11,950 nt of DNA from CAZCFB01 sp964511535 (lineage in GTDB: Bacteria; Myxococcota_A; Polyangia; GCA-2747355; CAZCFB01), in NCBI GenBank assembly GCA_964511535.1, contig CAZEFW010000212.1:1-11950 (forward strand), read 5' to 3'. Numbering within the stretch: the stretch's first letter is position 1; the number at the start of each line of letters is the position of its first letter. The position numbers and the translations under genes were made by a program. The notes below the pieces were generated by a model that saw nothing but the letters and a program-made list of their open reading frames with translations, ran no database searches and was not told the DNA's origin. This document shows positions 1 through 7,187 of the stretch, one piece after another.

Positions 1-38
1 AACCCGTCCCCATCTGGTAGCCCCCCAGAGCCATCACC

Positions 39-68
39 CCTGAAGCCTGAAGCCTGAAGCCTGAAGCC
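39..68. repeat. Heptamer tandem repeat, CCTGAAG x4
   Basis: Four perfect head-to-tail copies of the 7-mer CCTGAAG occupy 39-66, followed by CC. The array lies directly beyond the hairpin that ends the minus-strand gene at 86. A single copy of the same heptamer recurs just before the start codon of the WD40 lipoprotein gene (about 4380-4386). Seven-base intergenic tandem repeats are known in some bacteria (for example the STRR repeats of cyanobacteria). Their role here is unknown. Confidence 0.9.
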
Positions 69-85
69 GCGCTGCGAAGCAGCGC
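69..85 (-). terminator. Stem-loop directly after the MBL-like gene
   Basis: GCGCTGC, loop GAA, GCAGCGC forms a perfect 7-bp GC-rich stem that begins at the base next to the minus-strand stop codon (86-88). On the minus strand it is followed by GGCTTCAGG and not by a T-run. It is therefore not a classical intrinsic terminator, but it could stabilise or help end the transcript. Confidence 0.4.
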
Positions 86-1033
86 TCAGCTGTCGTCGAT
101 GACCAGCGGGATCTCGTGGAAGCTTTCCCCGAGGAACATGAACTCCTGAAACGGGAACACGTCCCCCGCGAACCCCATGTCCTTTGGATCGTCGTCGTCG
201 AACACGCCGTCGATGGGCACCAGGTAGGTCTTGCCCTTGAACTTGGTCGGGATCTTCTCCTGTAGCGCGTTGAAGTCATGCACGTCGCGCTCGGCCGTGT
301 CGTCCTTGCAGACCCGGCAGTACTGGAAGAAGACCGAGATGTCCGGCTTGAGGAACGGAGGCAGCCTCCCCGTGTTGCCCGAAAAGTAGAACCCGCCGCC
401 CCGGAAGAAGCCGCCGTACGACGGGTAGCGCACGTTGGTGCCGCCCAGGTTCCGGATCAGCTTCAGCTCCGGCAGGCTCTCCAGGGTGATGGATTCGCGG
501 CCCGGGGGGAACTCCTTGATGCGGAAGAAGTCGTCCAGGCTGGCCTCACGCGGCTCGCCCATCCCGCCCGGGATCTGGCGCAGCCGCTCGTCGGCGATGC
601 GCTGCCACAGCTCGGCGCGTACGCCCTCGCGTGGCCCGAGGAAGGCAGGGATCTTGCCGATGTCGGCCTTCTGGAACGCGTCCCACAGGGCGCCGGTCGT
701 CCGCTGGGCCAGGTGGAGCGTCGGCTTGATCTTGGTGCCGGCTCTGCCCTGGATGTAATAGATCAGGGCCAGGCGGGCCAGGCCACCCGCGTGCCGGATG
801 TCAGTGACCACGATGTCGGTCAGCTGGTTGATAACGTCCAGCCGAATGAGCGAGTTGGGCACCGACGCGCCGCAATCCACCAGCAGCGTGCTGCCGTCTC
901 GCTCCTCCGCGCTCAACCCGATGTCCGCGGCGGCGCCCTGGTGTGTGCCGTGGGCATGTTTCCCTCCGCGCACCAGGAACCCCACGTCCCCGGGGGAGGA
1001 GGCGAAGCCGGTGCTGATCCACTGCAGGTGCAT
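86..1033 (-). CDS. Metallo-beta-lactamase-fold protein with degenerate metal site
   Basis: The 315-residue product has no signal peptide. Its N-terminal layout is that of the metallo-beta-lactamase (MBL) superfamily: an opening strand, then LLVDCG at residues 50-55, then a strand leading to TDIRHAGGL at 77-85. In active members the last segment reads THxHxDHxGGL. Here two residues are missing and only one His remains. Further on, FSGNTG (218-223) sits where SGDT is expected, and TYLVPIDG (269-276) sits where a metal-binding His is usual. A CxxC pair is at 239-242. The fold is therefore recognisable but most zinc ligands look lost, so hydrolase activity is doubtful. ATG at 1033 has AGGAG about 12 bases upstream, and a good promoter lies at 1121-1149. 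The gene is probably transcribed separately from ccmAB. The substrate or role is unknown; a binding or structural role is possible. Confidence 0.7.
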   Translation of the reverse strand: MHLQWISTGFASSPGDVGFLVRGGKHAHGTHQGAAADIGLSAEERDGSTLLVDCGASVPNSLIRLDVINQLTDIVVTDIRHAGGLARLALIYYIQGRAGTKIKPTLHLAQRTTGALWDAFQKADIGKIPAFLGPREGVRAELWQRIADERLRQIPGGMGEPREASLDDFFRIKEFPPGRESITLESLPELKLIRNLGGTNVRYPSYGGFFRGGGFYFSGNTGRLPPFLKPDISVFFQYCRVCKDDTAERDVHDFNALQEKIPTKFKGKTYLVPIDGVFDDDDPKDMGFAGDVFPFQEFMFLGESFHEIPLVIDDS

Positions 1034-1120
1034 GTGCGCCGCTTGCTCCTGATCTATGCACGCGCGCCCATGGCTGACGCGCCCGCTTGGCTGGTGTCCC
1101 CCTACAACTGGGCTCAGTAC

Positions 1121-1149
1121 GTTATACCCTCCCCCCAGTCGGGTGCCAA
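1121..1149 (-). promoter_or_regulatory. Sigma-70-like promoter for the MBL-like gene
   Basis: On the minus strand, TTGGCA (1149-1144) and TATAAC (1126-1121) are separated by exactly 17 bases. Each hexamer matches consensus at five of six positions, which stands out in this GC-rich DNA. Transcription would start near 1114 and leave a leader of about 80 bases before the ATG at 1033. This suggests the gene need not depend on read-through from ccmAB. Confidence 0.6.
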
Positions 1150-1189
1150 GAATCCCGAGGCGAAGTGAAATCGTTCTGCCAAGATGCGG

Positions 1190-1900
1190 CTATTCTCCCC
1201 GGGTCAGCGGCCCAAAGGCCCACAGCGACAGGGTGACAAAGGTGATATCGAACATGGCCAGCACCTTGAGCCAGACCAGCGCGCTGGCGGCATCGCCCGG
1301 CGAGGCCAGCAGGGCGGCGGTGCCCTTGGCGCCCGCCACCACCACCGGGATCACGATGGGGTAGGTGATCAGGCCGAGCAGCATGTCCCGTGCGCGGCTC
1401 TGCATCAGCGTCGCGGCGAAAAGACACCCCACGGCGGCGAACCCCACCGTGCCGGCGGCCAGCAACGCCAGCAGCAGCCCGAAGCTGGAGACCGCCAGGC
1501 CGAACAACAGCAGCAAGAGCCCCACCACCACCACCTCCACCAGCGCCATGAGGAGCACCACGCCCAGCAGCTTGCCCAGATAGATCGCCGCTGGCGGCGC
1601 TGGACTGAGCATCAGCGCCACACGCGTGTTGCCCTCCAGCTCCCGGTGAAACACGCGCCCGAGCCCCAGCGTGCCCGCGAAGACCACCACCACCCACAGG
1701 ATGCCCCCGGCCACCTGGTGCATGGGCTGGCCGTCACGGGCGAAGGCGAAGGAGAAGATCACCACCACCAGCACCGCGAAGAACAGCATGGTGTAGATCA
1801 CCTCGCGCGAGCGCCACTCCACCAGCAGGTCCTTGGCCACCACCAGCCGCACATGCCGCGCGAAGGGCACCGCGCGCGGGGCCCCATCAGCAGGCGGCAT
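1190..1900 (-). CDS. ccmB: CcmB, heme exporter membrane subunit (cytochrome c maturation)
   Basis: The 236-residue, very hydrophobic protein has about six predicted membrane helices. The N-terminal segment KDLLVEWRSREVIYTMLFF (about residues 23-41) is the characteristic CcmB opening. Length fits the family (about 220 residues). CcmB pairs with CcmA as the inner-membrane ABC transporter of the System I cytochrome c pathway, which releases holo-CcmE from CcmC. The start is well supported: GGAGGAG at 1914-1908 is seven bases from the ATG. The first 14 bases overlap the end of ccmA, so the two are translationally coupled. No ccmC, ccmE or ccmF follows in the window; the next gene on this strand is the unrelated MBL-like gene. 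Confidence 0.92.
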   Translation of the reverse strand: MPPADGAPRAVPFARHVRLVVAKDLLVEWRSREVIYTMLFFAVLVVVIFSFAFARDGQPMHQVAGGILWVVVVFAGTLGLGRVFHRELEGNTRVALMLSPAPPAAIYLGKLLGVVLLMALVEVVVVGLLLLLFGLAVSSFGLLLALLAAGTVGFAAVGCLFAATLMQSRARDMLLGLITYPIVIPVVVAGAKGTAALLASPGDAASALVWLKVLAMFDITFVTLSLWAFGPLTRGE

Positions 1901-2594
1901 GGTAGCGCTCCTCCAGCTGGCCCGCGGTCAGCTTTTCGCCGCGCAGCTCGTCTGCCGCCTTGCCGCGGCGCAGCACCAGCAGGTTGCCGCACAGCCCGTC
2001 CACCGCGTCCAGGTCATGGCTCACGATGATCACCACCGCCCCCCGGCGCGCCGCCGCGTCCACCTCCCGACGCAGCAGCTCCACCCCGTCGCGGTCCAGG
2101 CCCGTGAACGGCTCGTCCAGCAGCAGCAGTCCGGGGTCGGGCATCAACGCACGCGCCAGGGTGATGCGCTGGGTCATGCCCCGGGACAGCTCCTGCACCG
2201 GGCGGTCTGCCGCCGCCGCCATGCCAACCTGATCCAGCCAGCGGGCGACCTGCTCCGCTGCGCCGGAGACCCCGTGCAGCCGGGCGAAGAAGAGCAGGTT
2301 CTCCCGGCCTGACATCTGCGGGTAGAGCATGGTGTCATGAGCCACCAGCGAGATGGCGCCGCGGTGGTGCTTCTCGACGGTGAGGTGGTCCATGTCGTCG
2401 AACAGCACCTCTCCCGAAGTGGGGCGGCTCAGGGTGGCAAGGATCGACAACAGGGTGGACTTACCTGCGCCGTTGGGGCCCATTACCAGGGAAGGCTCAC
2501 CCCGCGCGAATACAGCGTCAACACCAGCCAGCGCCACGTTCCTTCCGAACCGCTTGCGCACCCCCCTGAGTATTACCTGCTCGAAATCAGCCAT
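1887..2594 (-). CDS. ccmA: CcmA, ABC transporter ATPase (cytochrome c maturation)
   Basis: The 235-residue ABC ATPase has all core motifs: Walker A GPNGAGKST (39-47), signature LSRGMTQ (136-142), Walker B LLLLDEP (156-162) and the switch His in VSHD (191-194). The close overlap with ccmB downstream identifies it as the ATPase of the heme exporter CcmAB, which drives release of heme-loaded CcmE at the inner membrane. Without ccmB beside it, the sequence alone would only say ABC-type export ATPase. The ATG at 2594 has a modest AGG six to eight bases upstream. It diverges from the DASS transporter gene, sharing a 127-base intergenic region. A CATAAT element (2612-2607) could be a -10 box, but it would leave almost no leader. 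Confidence 0.88.
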   Translation of the reverse strand: MADFEQVILRGVRKRFGRNVALAGVDAVFARGEPSLVMGPNGAGKSTLLSILATLSRPTSGEVLFDDMDHLTVEKHHRGAISLVAHDTMLYPQMSGRENLLFFARLHGVSGAAEQVARWLDQVGMAAAADRPVQELSRGMTQRITLARALMPDPGLLLLDEPFTGLDRDGVELLRREVDAAARRGAVVIIVSHDLDAVDGLCGNLLVLRRGKAADELRGEKLTAGQLEERYHAAC

Positions 2595-2616
2595 TTGGAC
2601 CTGCTCATTATGGATC

Positions 2617-2645
2617 TTTACAACCCCACGGGATACCGATAACGT
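2617..2645 (+). promoter_or_regulatory. Possible sigma-70-like promoter for the DASS transporter
   Basis: TTTACA (2617-2622) and TAACGT (2640-2645) are 17 bases apart on the plus strand, inside the divergent ccmA/transporter region. The -35 matches five of six positions. The -10 keeps the most conserved T, A and final T. Transcription would begin near 2652, giving a leader of about 70 bases. Confidence 0.35.
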
Positions 2646-2721
2646 GCGCGCGATTTACAGGAGCCCATTGCTCCGTCCTCGAACTCACAACCCGGTTTGC
2701 GCAGGGAAAGGACGAAACAGA

Positions 2722-4341
2722 ATGAGCCACGACATCGATCTTGGCGGTGGCGACGGAATCATGGCCAACAAGACCCTCTGGCTGGGCATCGGCGTGGGGG
2801 TTTTTCTCTTGATTGGCTTCTTCTTGCCCACACCGGAGAGCCTGATCCAGATCGTCAAGGAGACGGTCCTCGGCAAGGGCGCCACCCCGGAGCAGGTCGC
2901 CCACGCGGCGGACAAGACGATGCTTGTGCTGGGCATCATCCCGATGGCGGTGATCTTCTTCGCCACCGAGGCGATCCCCATCGGCCTCACCGGCATCCTG
3001 ATGCCGCTGCTGGCCTACTTCCTCCAGCTAATGCCCAAGGCGGAGATCGGCAAGTCCTTCGCTGGCGACGCCCCCATGTTCCTGCTCGGCGTGCTCGCCA
3101 TGGGCGTGGTGGTGGTGGACGTCGGCTTCCACAAGCGCCTGGCCGCGTGGATTCTGGGCTGGACCAGCGGCTTCCTCGTACCGATCTTCGTGCTCTGCAT
3201 CAGCATGGCGCTCATCGGCAGCTTCATCTCTGCCCACGCCATGTGCGCGTTCATGACCCCGGTGATCATGGCGGTGTACGCCGGCGTGGTGGCCGCCAAC
3301 AGCAAGCCGGGCGAGGTGAACCACGATCCGATCCTGGCCAAGTTCCTGCTCTTCTCCCTCTGCTTCGCCCTGAACGTGGGCGGCGTGGGGTCGCCGGCGG
3401 CCGGCGGTCGAAACGTCATCATGATGGGGTTCTGGGAAGGCTACAACGTGCCCATGGACTTCTTCACCTGGATGAAGTACGGCCTGCCCGCCGTGCCCGC
3501 CCTCGGCGCCATGGTCGCCATCTACATGCTGCTCGTGTTCGGCCGCAAGATTAAGTACAAGGACCTCACCCCAGGCCTCAAGGCGATCAAGGACGAGAAC
3601 GCCAAGATGGGCTCCATCAAGTACGGCGAGTGGGTGACCATGGCCATGCTGGTGGCCATCCTGGTGCTCTGGGTGCAGTTCAGCAAGGTGCTCGGCCTGG
3701 GCGGCCCGTCGCTGTTGGCTCTGCTGATCCCGGTTATCTTCCGCGTCACCAAGTGGGAGAAGATCCTCAACGGCATCTCCTGGGACGCGTGGCTGATGTA
3801 CTGCGGCGCGCTGACCATGGGCGCGCTGCTCAAGGAATCGGGCGCGGCGCTCTGGATCGCCCAGCAGGTGCTGGCGCTGCTCACCGCCATGGGCATCAGC
3901 GAGGGCAAGGGGCTCTGGATGGGCCTCAACGCCTTCTCTGGCCTGATGACCAACTTCATGTCCGACGCGGGCACCACCGCCCTGCTCGGCCCGATCATCA
4001 TCCCGCTCTCCATCATGTCGGGCAACGCGGCCGAGCCCTGGGCTTCGGGCCTGTCGGTGGCCTTCGCCACCTCCTTCGCTCACTTCCTCATCGTGGGCAC
4101 GCCCAACAACGCCATCGTCTACGGTCTGGGCACCTTCCAGGACTCGGGCAAGCGCGCCATCGCGCCGTCTGACTTCGTCAAGTACGGGTTCCTGCTGTGG
4201 GTGCTGTCGCTGGTGGTGGTCTGGGGACTGTGCTTCTTCGGCGTCTGGGAGATGGTGGGGTTCCCGGATGACATCCTGATCAAGGCCAAGGCCGCCATGG
4301 AGTCCGGCGTCAAGCTCGCTCCGGTGACCGGGGGGCATTAG
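2722..4341 (+). CDS. DASS/SLC13-family transporter (di/tricarboxylate or other anion symporter)
   Basis: The 539-residue protein has about a dozen membrane helices. It matches the divalent anion:Na+ symporter (DASS) layout, with two inverted halves. Landmarks are the loop NVGGVGSPAAGGRN (218-231), corresponding to the GTPPN-type loop, and VGTPNNAIVYG (458-468) near the C-terminus, which is typical of the family. The two SNT substrate/sodium motifs are changed: S170-A171-H172 in the first half and S414-D415-A416 in the second, spaced as expected for the repeats. Substrate or coupling ion may therefore differ from classical succinate/sodium transporters. The open frame extends upstream to 2353, but ATG 2722 has AAAGGA (2707-2712) nine bases upstream. 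ATG 2761 is a weaker alternative. It is followed after 47 bases by the WD40 lipoprotein gene, with a heptamer repeat starting in its stop codon. Confidence 0.85.
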   Translation: MSHDIDLGGGDGIMANKTLWLGIGVGVFLLIGFFLPTPESLIQIVKETVLGKGATPEQVAHAADKTMLVLGIIPMAVIFFATEAIPIGLTGILMPLLAYFLQLMPKAEIGKSFAGDAPMFLLGVLAMGVVVVDVGFHKRLAAWILGWTSGFLVPIFVLCISMALIGSFISAHAMCAFMTPVIMAVYAGVVAANSKPGEVNHDPILAKFLLFSLCFALNVGGVGSPAAGGRNVIMMGFWEGYNVPMDFFTWMKYGLPAVPALGAMVAIYMLLVFGRKIKYKDLTPGLKAIKDENAKMGSIKYGEWVTMAMLVAILVLWVQFSKVLGLGGPSLLALLIPVIFRVTKWEKILNGISWDAWLMYCGALTMGALLKESGAALWIAQQVLALLTAMGISEGKGLWMGLNAFSGLMTNFMSDAGTTALLGPIIIPLSIMSGNAAEPWASGLSVAFATSFAHFLIVGTPNNAIVYGLGTFQDSGKRAIAPSDFVKYGFLLWVLSLVVVWGLCFFGVWEMVGFPDDILIKAKAAMESGVKLAPVTGGH

Positions 4342-4370
4342 TCGACAGTCGACAGTCGACAGTCGACAGT
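4341..4370. repeat. Heptamer tandem repeat, GTCGACA x4
   Basis: Four perfect copies of GTCGACA fill 4341-4368, followed by GT. The first G is the last base of the transporter stop codon. GTCGAC is itself a six-base palindrome, so the array can fold into alternative imperfect hairpins and may act at the 3' end of the transporter mRNA. It is the second 4x7-bp array in the window, with a different heptamer from the one at 39-68. Confidence 0.92.
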
Positions 4371-4388
4371 TTCTGCTAGCCTGAAGCC

Positions 4389-6299
4389 ATGTCCCGAACA
4401 TGGCTGGTCGCGCTCTCCGTTGTGGTCTCGCTCGCTTTCTCCTGCAGCAAGGAAGCGCCTCCCCCTCAAAAAGCGAAGCCGAAGCCGGTCAAGCCGAAGC
4501 CGAAGCCGGAGGTCCCTGGCGAGGTGCTGGCCCGCGCCGGCCTGGTGCTGGACCGGGACCCGACCCTCGCCATGGCCTGGCTGCGCAGGTTCGCCGAGCG
4601 GGTAAAGGGTGATCCAGAAGCCCACAGGCTGGAGCTGCTGGACGCCTGGATCATGCTCGCGCAGCTGCACGCCAGGGGCCGTGGTGCGGCGCTGCTGCGA
4701 GGCCATGAACAGCAGGTCACTGCGCTGGCATTCAGCGGCGACGGTAAGCTGCTCGCGTCGGGTGACGGTGGGGGGGTCGTGCGCCTTTGGCGGCGAGGGG
4801 CGCGGGTCGCCCACGGGCAGCTCTCCTCGGACGCGGGCAAGAGCAAGGCGATCTCGGCCCTCACCTTTTCCCCGGACAGGCAGACCCTCGCCGCGGCGCA
4901 GCCCGGCGGGCTGGTGCTGCTCTGGAACCTGGGCGATGACGGCCCCCGCCCTCGTGAGCTGCGCCCTGGCGGCGAAGCCACCCGCCTCTCCTTTTCAGCC
5001 GACAGCGCCTGGCTCTGGGTTCACCTGCCCGAGGGGCCACGCGCGCTCTCGGTCTCTGGCGCCGGTGGGCCCGACGCGTCCACCCCTGCGGGCAAGCCGC
5101 CGCGCGCGCCAGCGTCTGCGCCGGCGCCGTCGTGGCAGATCACCGCGCGCGAAGACGGCGCGCTCGAGGTGGCCAGTCAGGGCAGCGGCGCGCCCGCGCG
5201 TCAGCTGACCCTCCGTGGCCACAAGGGGCGCCCCGGGATCAGCGCGGCGTCCCCTGATGGCCACTGGCTCGCGTCCGCGGGCCTGGGCGGCGAGGTCCGG
5301 CTCTGGCGCGTGGGCGGCGACGCGCTGGAGCGGACAGTGACCCTCGCGGGCGGCGATGTGCGCGCGGCCCTGATCACCGGAGACGGCGGCGGGGTGGTGG
5401 TCATGCATCGCAAGGGCAAGGTCTGCGTGCATGACCCCGCGGGCAAGAGCCGGAGGTGCTTGCCCAATAAGAGGCGCGGCAAGCGCCAGGTCAAGCTCGG
5501 CGCCAGCCGCGACGGCAAGTGGCTGCTGGTGCGCAGCGGCAACCGCGCCAGCGTCTGGAGCCTCTCCTCCGGCAGCCTGCGCAGCGTCGCCGTGGAGCTC
5601 GACGAGCTGGCCGCGATCTCCCCCAAGGGCGACACCCTGGCCCTCTCCACCTACGACGGCGAGCTGATGCTGCGCACCACCGCCACCGCCGCCGAGATCC
5701 GTCGTAGCCGCGACCTGCACCCCGGCTCGAGGCTGCAGGAGGTCTACGGCGTGACTTACTCCCCCAACGGCACGCGCCTGGTCACCGCGCGCCGAGACGG
5801 CTCGGTGCAGATGTGGAAGGCCAACGACCTGTCCCTGGTGGGCCGCGCCATCATGGGCGGCGTCCAGCCCCCCGACCTGCCCACCTTCACCCTGGACGAC
5901 GAGCAGATGGTGGTGGGCGAGCGCAGCGGGCGGGTGGCGTTTTGGGACTCCCACAAGGCGACCCTGATCCGGCGAGCGCCCCGGGCGCACACGGGGCGCA
6001 TCAACGCCATCGCCTTTTCCACCGACGAGACCCTCATGGCCACCGCGGGCGAGGACCGCAAGCTGGTCCTGTGGGACCTGGCCAGCAGGAAGCCGCGCCC
6101 ACGCTCGCTGGCCACTGCCGCGGGCCCCTGCGCCGACCTCGGCTTCGCCGCCGACGGCGCGAGCCTCATCTGCGTCACCAGCCAGGGCAAGGTGACCAGC
6201 TGGGACCTGCGCCCCGCCGTCCCCGCCGCCATGATCACCTTCATCGACGCCCAAACCAACCTGCGCGTGGACCGCGACGGCAAGACCTCGCTGAAATAG
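4389..6299 (+). CDS. WD40-repeat lipoprotein
   Basis: The 636-residue protein starts with a signal peptide ending AFS-C19, an acceptable though not ideal lipobox. A Lys/Pro-rich linker (about 28-40) follows. Residues 45-100 are a helical segment around DPTLAMAWLRRF, a type often placed before WD40 propellers in myxobacterial proteins. From residue 101 to the end, about eleven WD40-like segments follow. Clear ones have GH at the start and RLW, LLW or LWD at the end, for example near 102-136, 278-310 and 545-580; middle ones are degraded. Blade number suggests one large or two propellers. It is probably an outer-membrane-anchored periplasmic scaffold; binding partners are unknown. No strong ribosome binding site precedes the ATG, but the signal peptide supports this start. 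An Ala/Pro-rich insert lies at about 225-255. Confidence 0.82.
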   Translation: MSRTWLVALSVVVSLAFSCSKEAPPPQKAKPKPVKPKPKPEVPGEVLARAGLVLDRDPTLAMAWLRRFAERVKGDPEAHRLELLDAWIMLAQLHARGRGAALLRGHEQQVTALAFSGDGKLLASGDGGGVVRLWRRGARVAHGQLSSDAGKSKAISALTFSPDRQTLAAAQPGGLVLLWNLGDDGPRPRELRPGGEATRLSFSADSAWLWVHLPEGPRALSVSGAGGPDASTPAGKPPRAPASAPAPSWQITAREDGALEVASQGSGAPARQLTLRGHKGRPGISAASPDGHWLASAGLGGEVRLWRVGGDALERTVTLAGGDVRAALITGDGGGVVVMHRKGKVCVHDPAGKSRRCLPNKRRGKRQVKLGASRDGKWLLVRSGNRASVWSLSSGSLRSVAVELDELAAISPKGDTLALSTYDGELMLRTTATAAEIRRSRDLHPGSRLQEVYGVTYSPNGTRLVTARRDGSVQMWKANDLSLVGRAIMGGVQPPDLPTFTLDDEQMVVGERSGRVAFWDSHKATLIRRAPRAHTGRINAIAFSTDETLMATAGEDRKLVLWDLASRKPRPRSLATAAGPCADLGFAADGASLICVTSQGKVTSWDLRPAVPAAMITFIDAQTNLRVDRDGKTSLK

Positions 6300-6304
6300 C
6301 AAAG

Positions 6305-6325
6305 GACGCGGCGGGACGCCGCGTC
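6305..6325. terminator. Strong stem-loop after the WD40 lipoprotein gene
   Basis: This perfect 9-bp stem, GACGCGGCG / CGCCGCGTC with a GGA loop, starts six bases after the stop codon. It recurs in the next repeat copy (6489-6509). There is no T-run on either strand, so it is a structural or bidirectional terminator candidate rather than a classical Rho-independent one. Confidence 0.45.
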
Positions 6326-6353
6326 TACACACGCCGCACGAGGACCGAACGGG

Positions 6354-6453
6354 NNNNNNNNNNNNNNNNNNNNNNNNNNNNNNNNNNNNNNNNNNNNNNN
6401 NNNNNNNNNNNNNNNNNNNNNNNNNNNNNNNNNNNNNNNNNNNNNNNNNNNNN
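6354..6453. other. Assembly gap (100 N)
   Basis: There are exactly 100 Ns, the usual placeholder for a gap of unknown size. Left flank plus right flank gives 86 of the 88 bases of one repeat unit, lacking only TA. The true missing sequence is therefore likely 2 bases plus an unknown number of whole 88-bp units. Confidence 0.97.
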
Positions 6454-6599
6454 GAAGCGGCGTCTCGCCGCTTTGAGTCGACGGGCAAAGGACGCGGCGG
6501 GACGCCGCGTCTACACACGCCGCACGAGGACCGAACGGGTAGAAGCGGCGTCTCGCCGCTTTGAGTCGACGGGCAAAGGACGCGGCGGGACGCCGCTCT

Positions 6600-7187
6600 C
6601 TAGAAGATCGCCCCGCCGCCGAACATCACCGAGAACCGCATGGCGGTGCCGTTGCCGTGGGCGTAGAAGTCGAGGCCCAGGGGTCTGAAGAAGACGAGCC
6701 AGCGGTTCTGCAGGATCAGCTTGCCGTCGAAGGCCATGGTGGCGTGAAACGCCACCCAGCTGCTGTAGGGGCAGATGACCCCGCCGCCGGTGGTCGTCTT
6801 GCAGGCGCCGAAGGTGCTGTAGCTGAAGCCGAGGCCCCCGCTGGGCGACAGGTAGAGCCCCAGGTCCTCGATGATGTGAATGTCCCAGACGAACCGCGGC
6901 ACCATGTCGAGGGTGAAGTAGCCGCCGGCGAACGCCTCGGAGATGTCGAAGGCCAGCGCCGGCCCGGTGGCGCCTCCCGAGAAGTGCCAGCCGAAGGTCT
7001 GGATCAGCTTGAACTGCGTGCCCACGCCGTACATGCCGATGGCGGGGCCCATGGCCAGGCTGGCCCAGAAGGCCCGCCCCTCGGCCTCGCCCAGGATCTC
7101 GGGGATCTCCGCCGAGGCCCTGCCGGGGCTCCCCGCCAGCATCATCACCACCGCGAGGCCCAACATCCCGGTCTTGAAGGTCTTCAT
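6600..7187 (-). CDS. Small outer-membrane beta-barrel protein
   Basis: The 195-residue product has a signal peptide (positive N-terminus, hydrophobic core, ASA at 24-26, cleavage before E27), leaving about 169 mature residues. The mature part is rich in Gly and aromatic residues with alternating hydrophobic strands and ends in Phe (GGAIF), the usual signal for BAM-mediated outer-membrane insertion. An eight-strand barrel would fit the size. Two Cys within the loop ACKTTTGGGVIC could form a disulfide. ATG at 7187 shares its A with the stop of the upstream gene (TGATG), which implies coupled translation. GTG at 7190 is an alternative that adds one residue. It is the last gene of the minus-strand cluster and ends against the 88-bp repeat array. 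No specific family is recognised; porin, adhesin or structural roles are all possible. Confidence 0.72.
   Translation of the reverse strand: MKTFKTGMLGLAVVMMLAGSPGRASAEIPEILGEAEGRAFWASLAMGPAIGMYGVGTQFKLIQTFGWHFSGGATGPALAFDISEAFAGGYFTLDMVPRFVWDIHIIEDLGLYLSPSGGLGFSYSTFGACKTTTGGGVICPYSSWVAFHATMAFDGKLILQNRWLVFFRPLGLDFYAHGNGTAMRFSVMFGGGAIF

Larger units (their letters stand above)
1..85. other. Left-edge intergenic DNA with no gene identified
   Basis: The first 38 bases show no convincing coding frame: the plus-strand frames close within about 60 bases. The rest is a heptamer repeat (39-68) and a hairpin (69-85), both listed separately. A gene just outside the window cannot be excluded. Confidence 0.5.
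6299..6596. repeat. 88-bp tandem repeat with two hairpins per unit
   Basis: The unit begins GCAAAGGACGCGG. Copy 1 runs from 6299 (last base of the WD40 stop codon) to 6353 and is cut by the N gap. The last 31 bases of a unit resume at 6454-6484. A complete copy is 6485-6572. A truncated copy covers 6573-6596, next to the stop codon of the minus-strand gene at 6600. Copies are identical where they overlap. Each unit holds GACGCGGCG-GGA-CGCCGCGTC (9-bp stem, e.g. 6305-6325) and AAGCGGCG-TCT-CGCCGCTT (8-bp stem, e.g. 6455-6473). The array fills the gap between two convergent genes. It resembles REP/BIME-type elements and could end transcription on both strands. Confidence 0.93.

Noticed and set aside
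278..1168. 296-codon plus-strand frame opposite the MBL-like gene
   Set aside because: It shows no motifs, while the opposite strand has a fold signature, a ribosome binding site and a promoter.
2353..2721. N-terminal extension of the transporter
   Set aside because: It lies antisense to ccmA and lacks membrane character; a proper ribosome binding site precedes ATG 2722.
3028..4401. 457-codon minus-strand frame rich in His, Glu and Gly
   Set aside because: It is the complement of the transporter gene, whose helices and family motifs are convincing; the frame has no recognisable domain.
4995..6518. Minus-strand frame running through the 100-N gap
   Set aside because: It is antisense to the WD40 gene and continuous only because Ns were read through.
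6299..6596. CRISPR array
   Set aside because: The 88-bp unit repeats as a whole with no variable spacers, so it is a tandem repeat and not repeat-spacer DNA.
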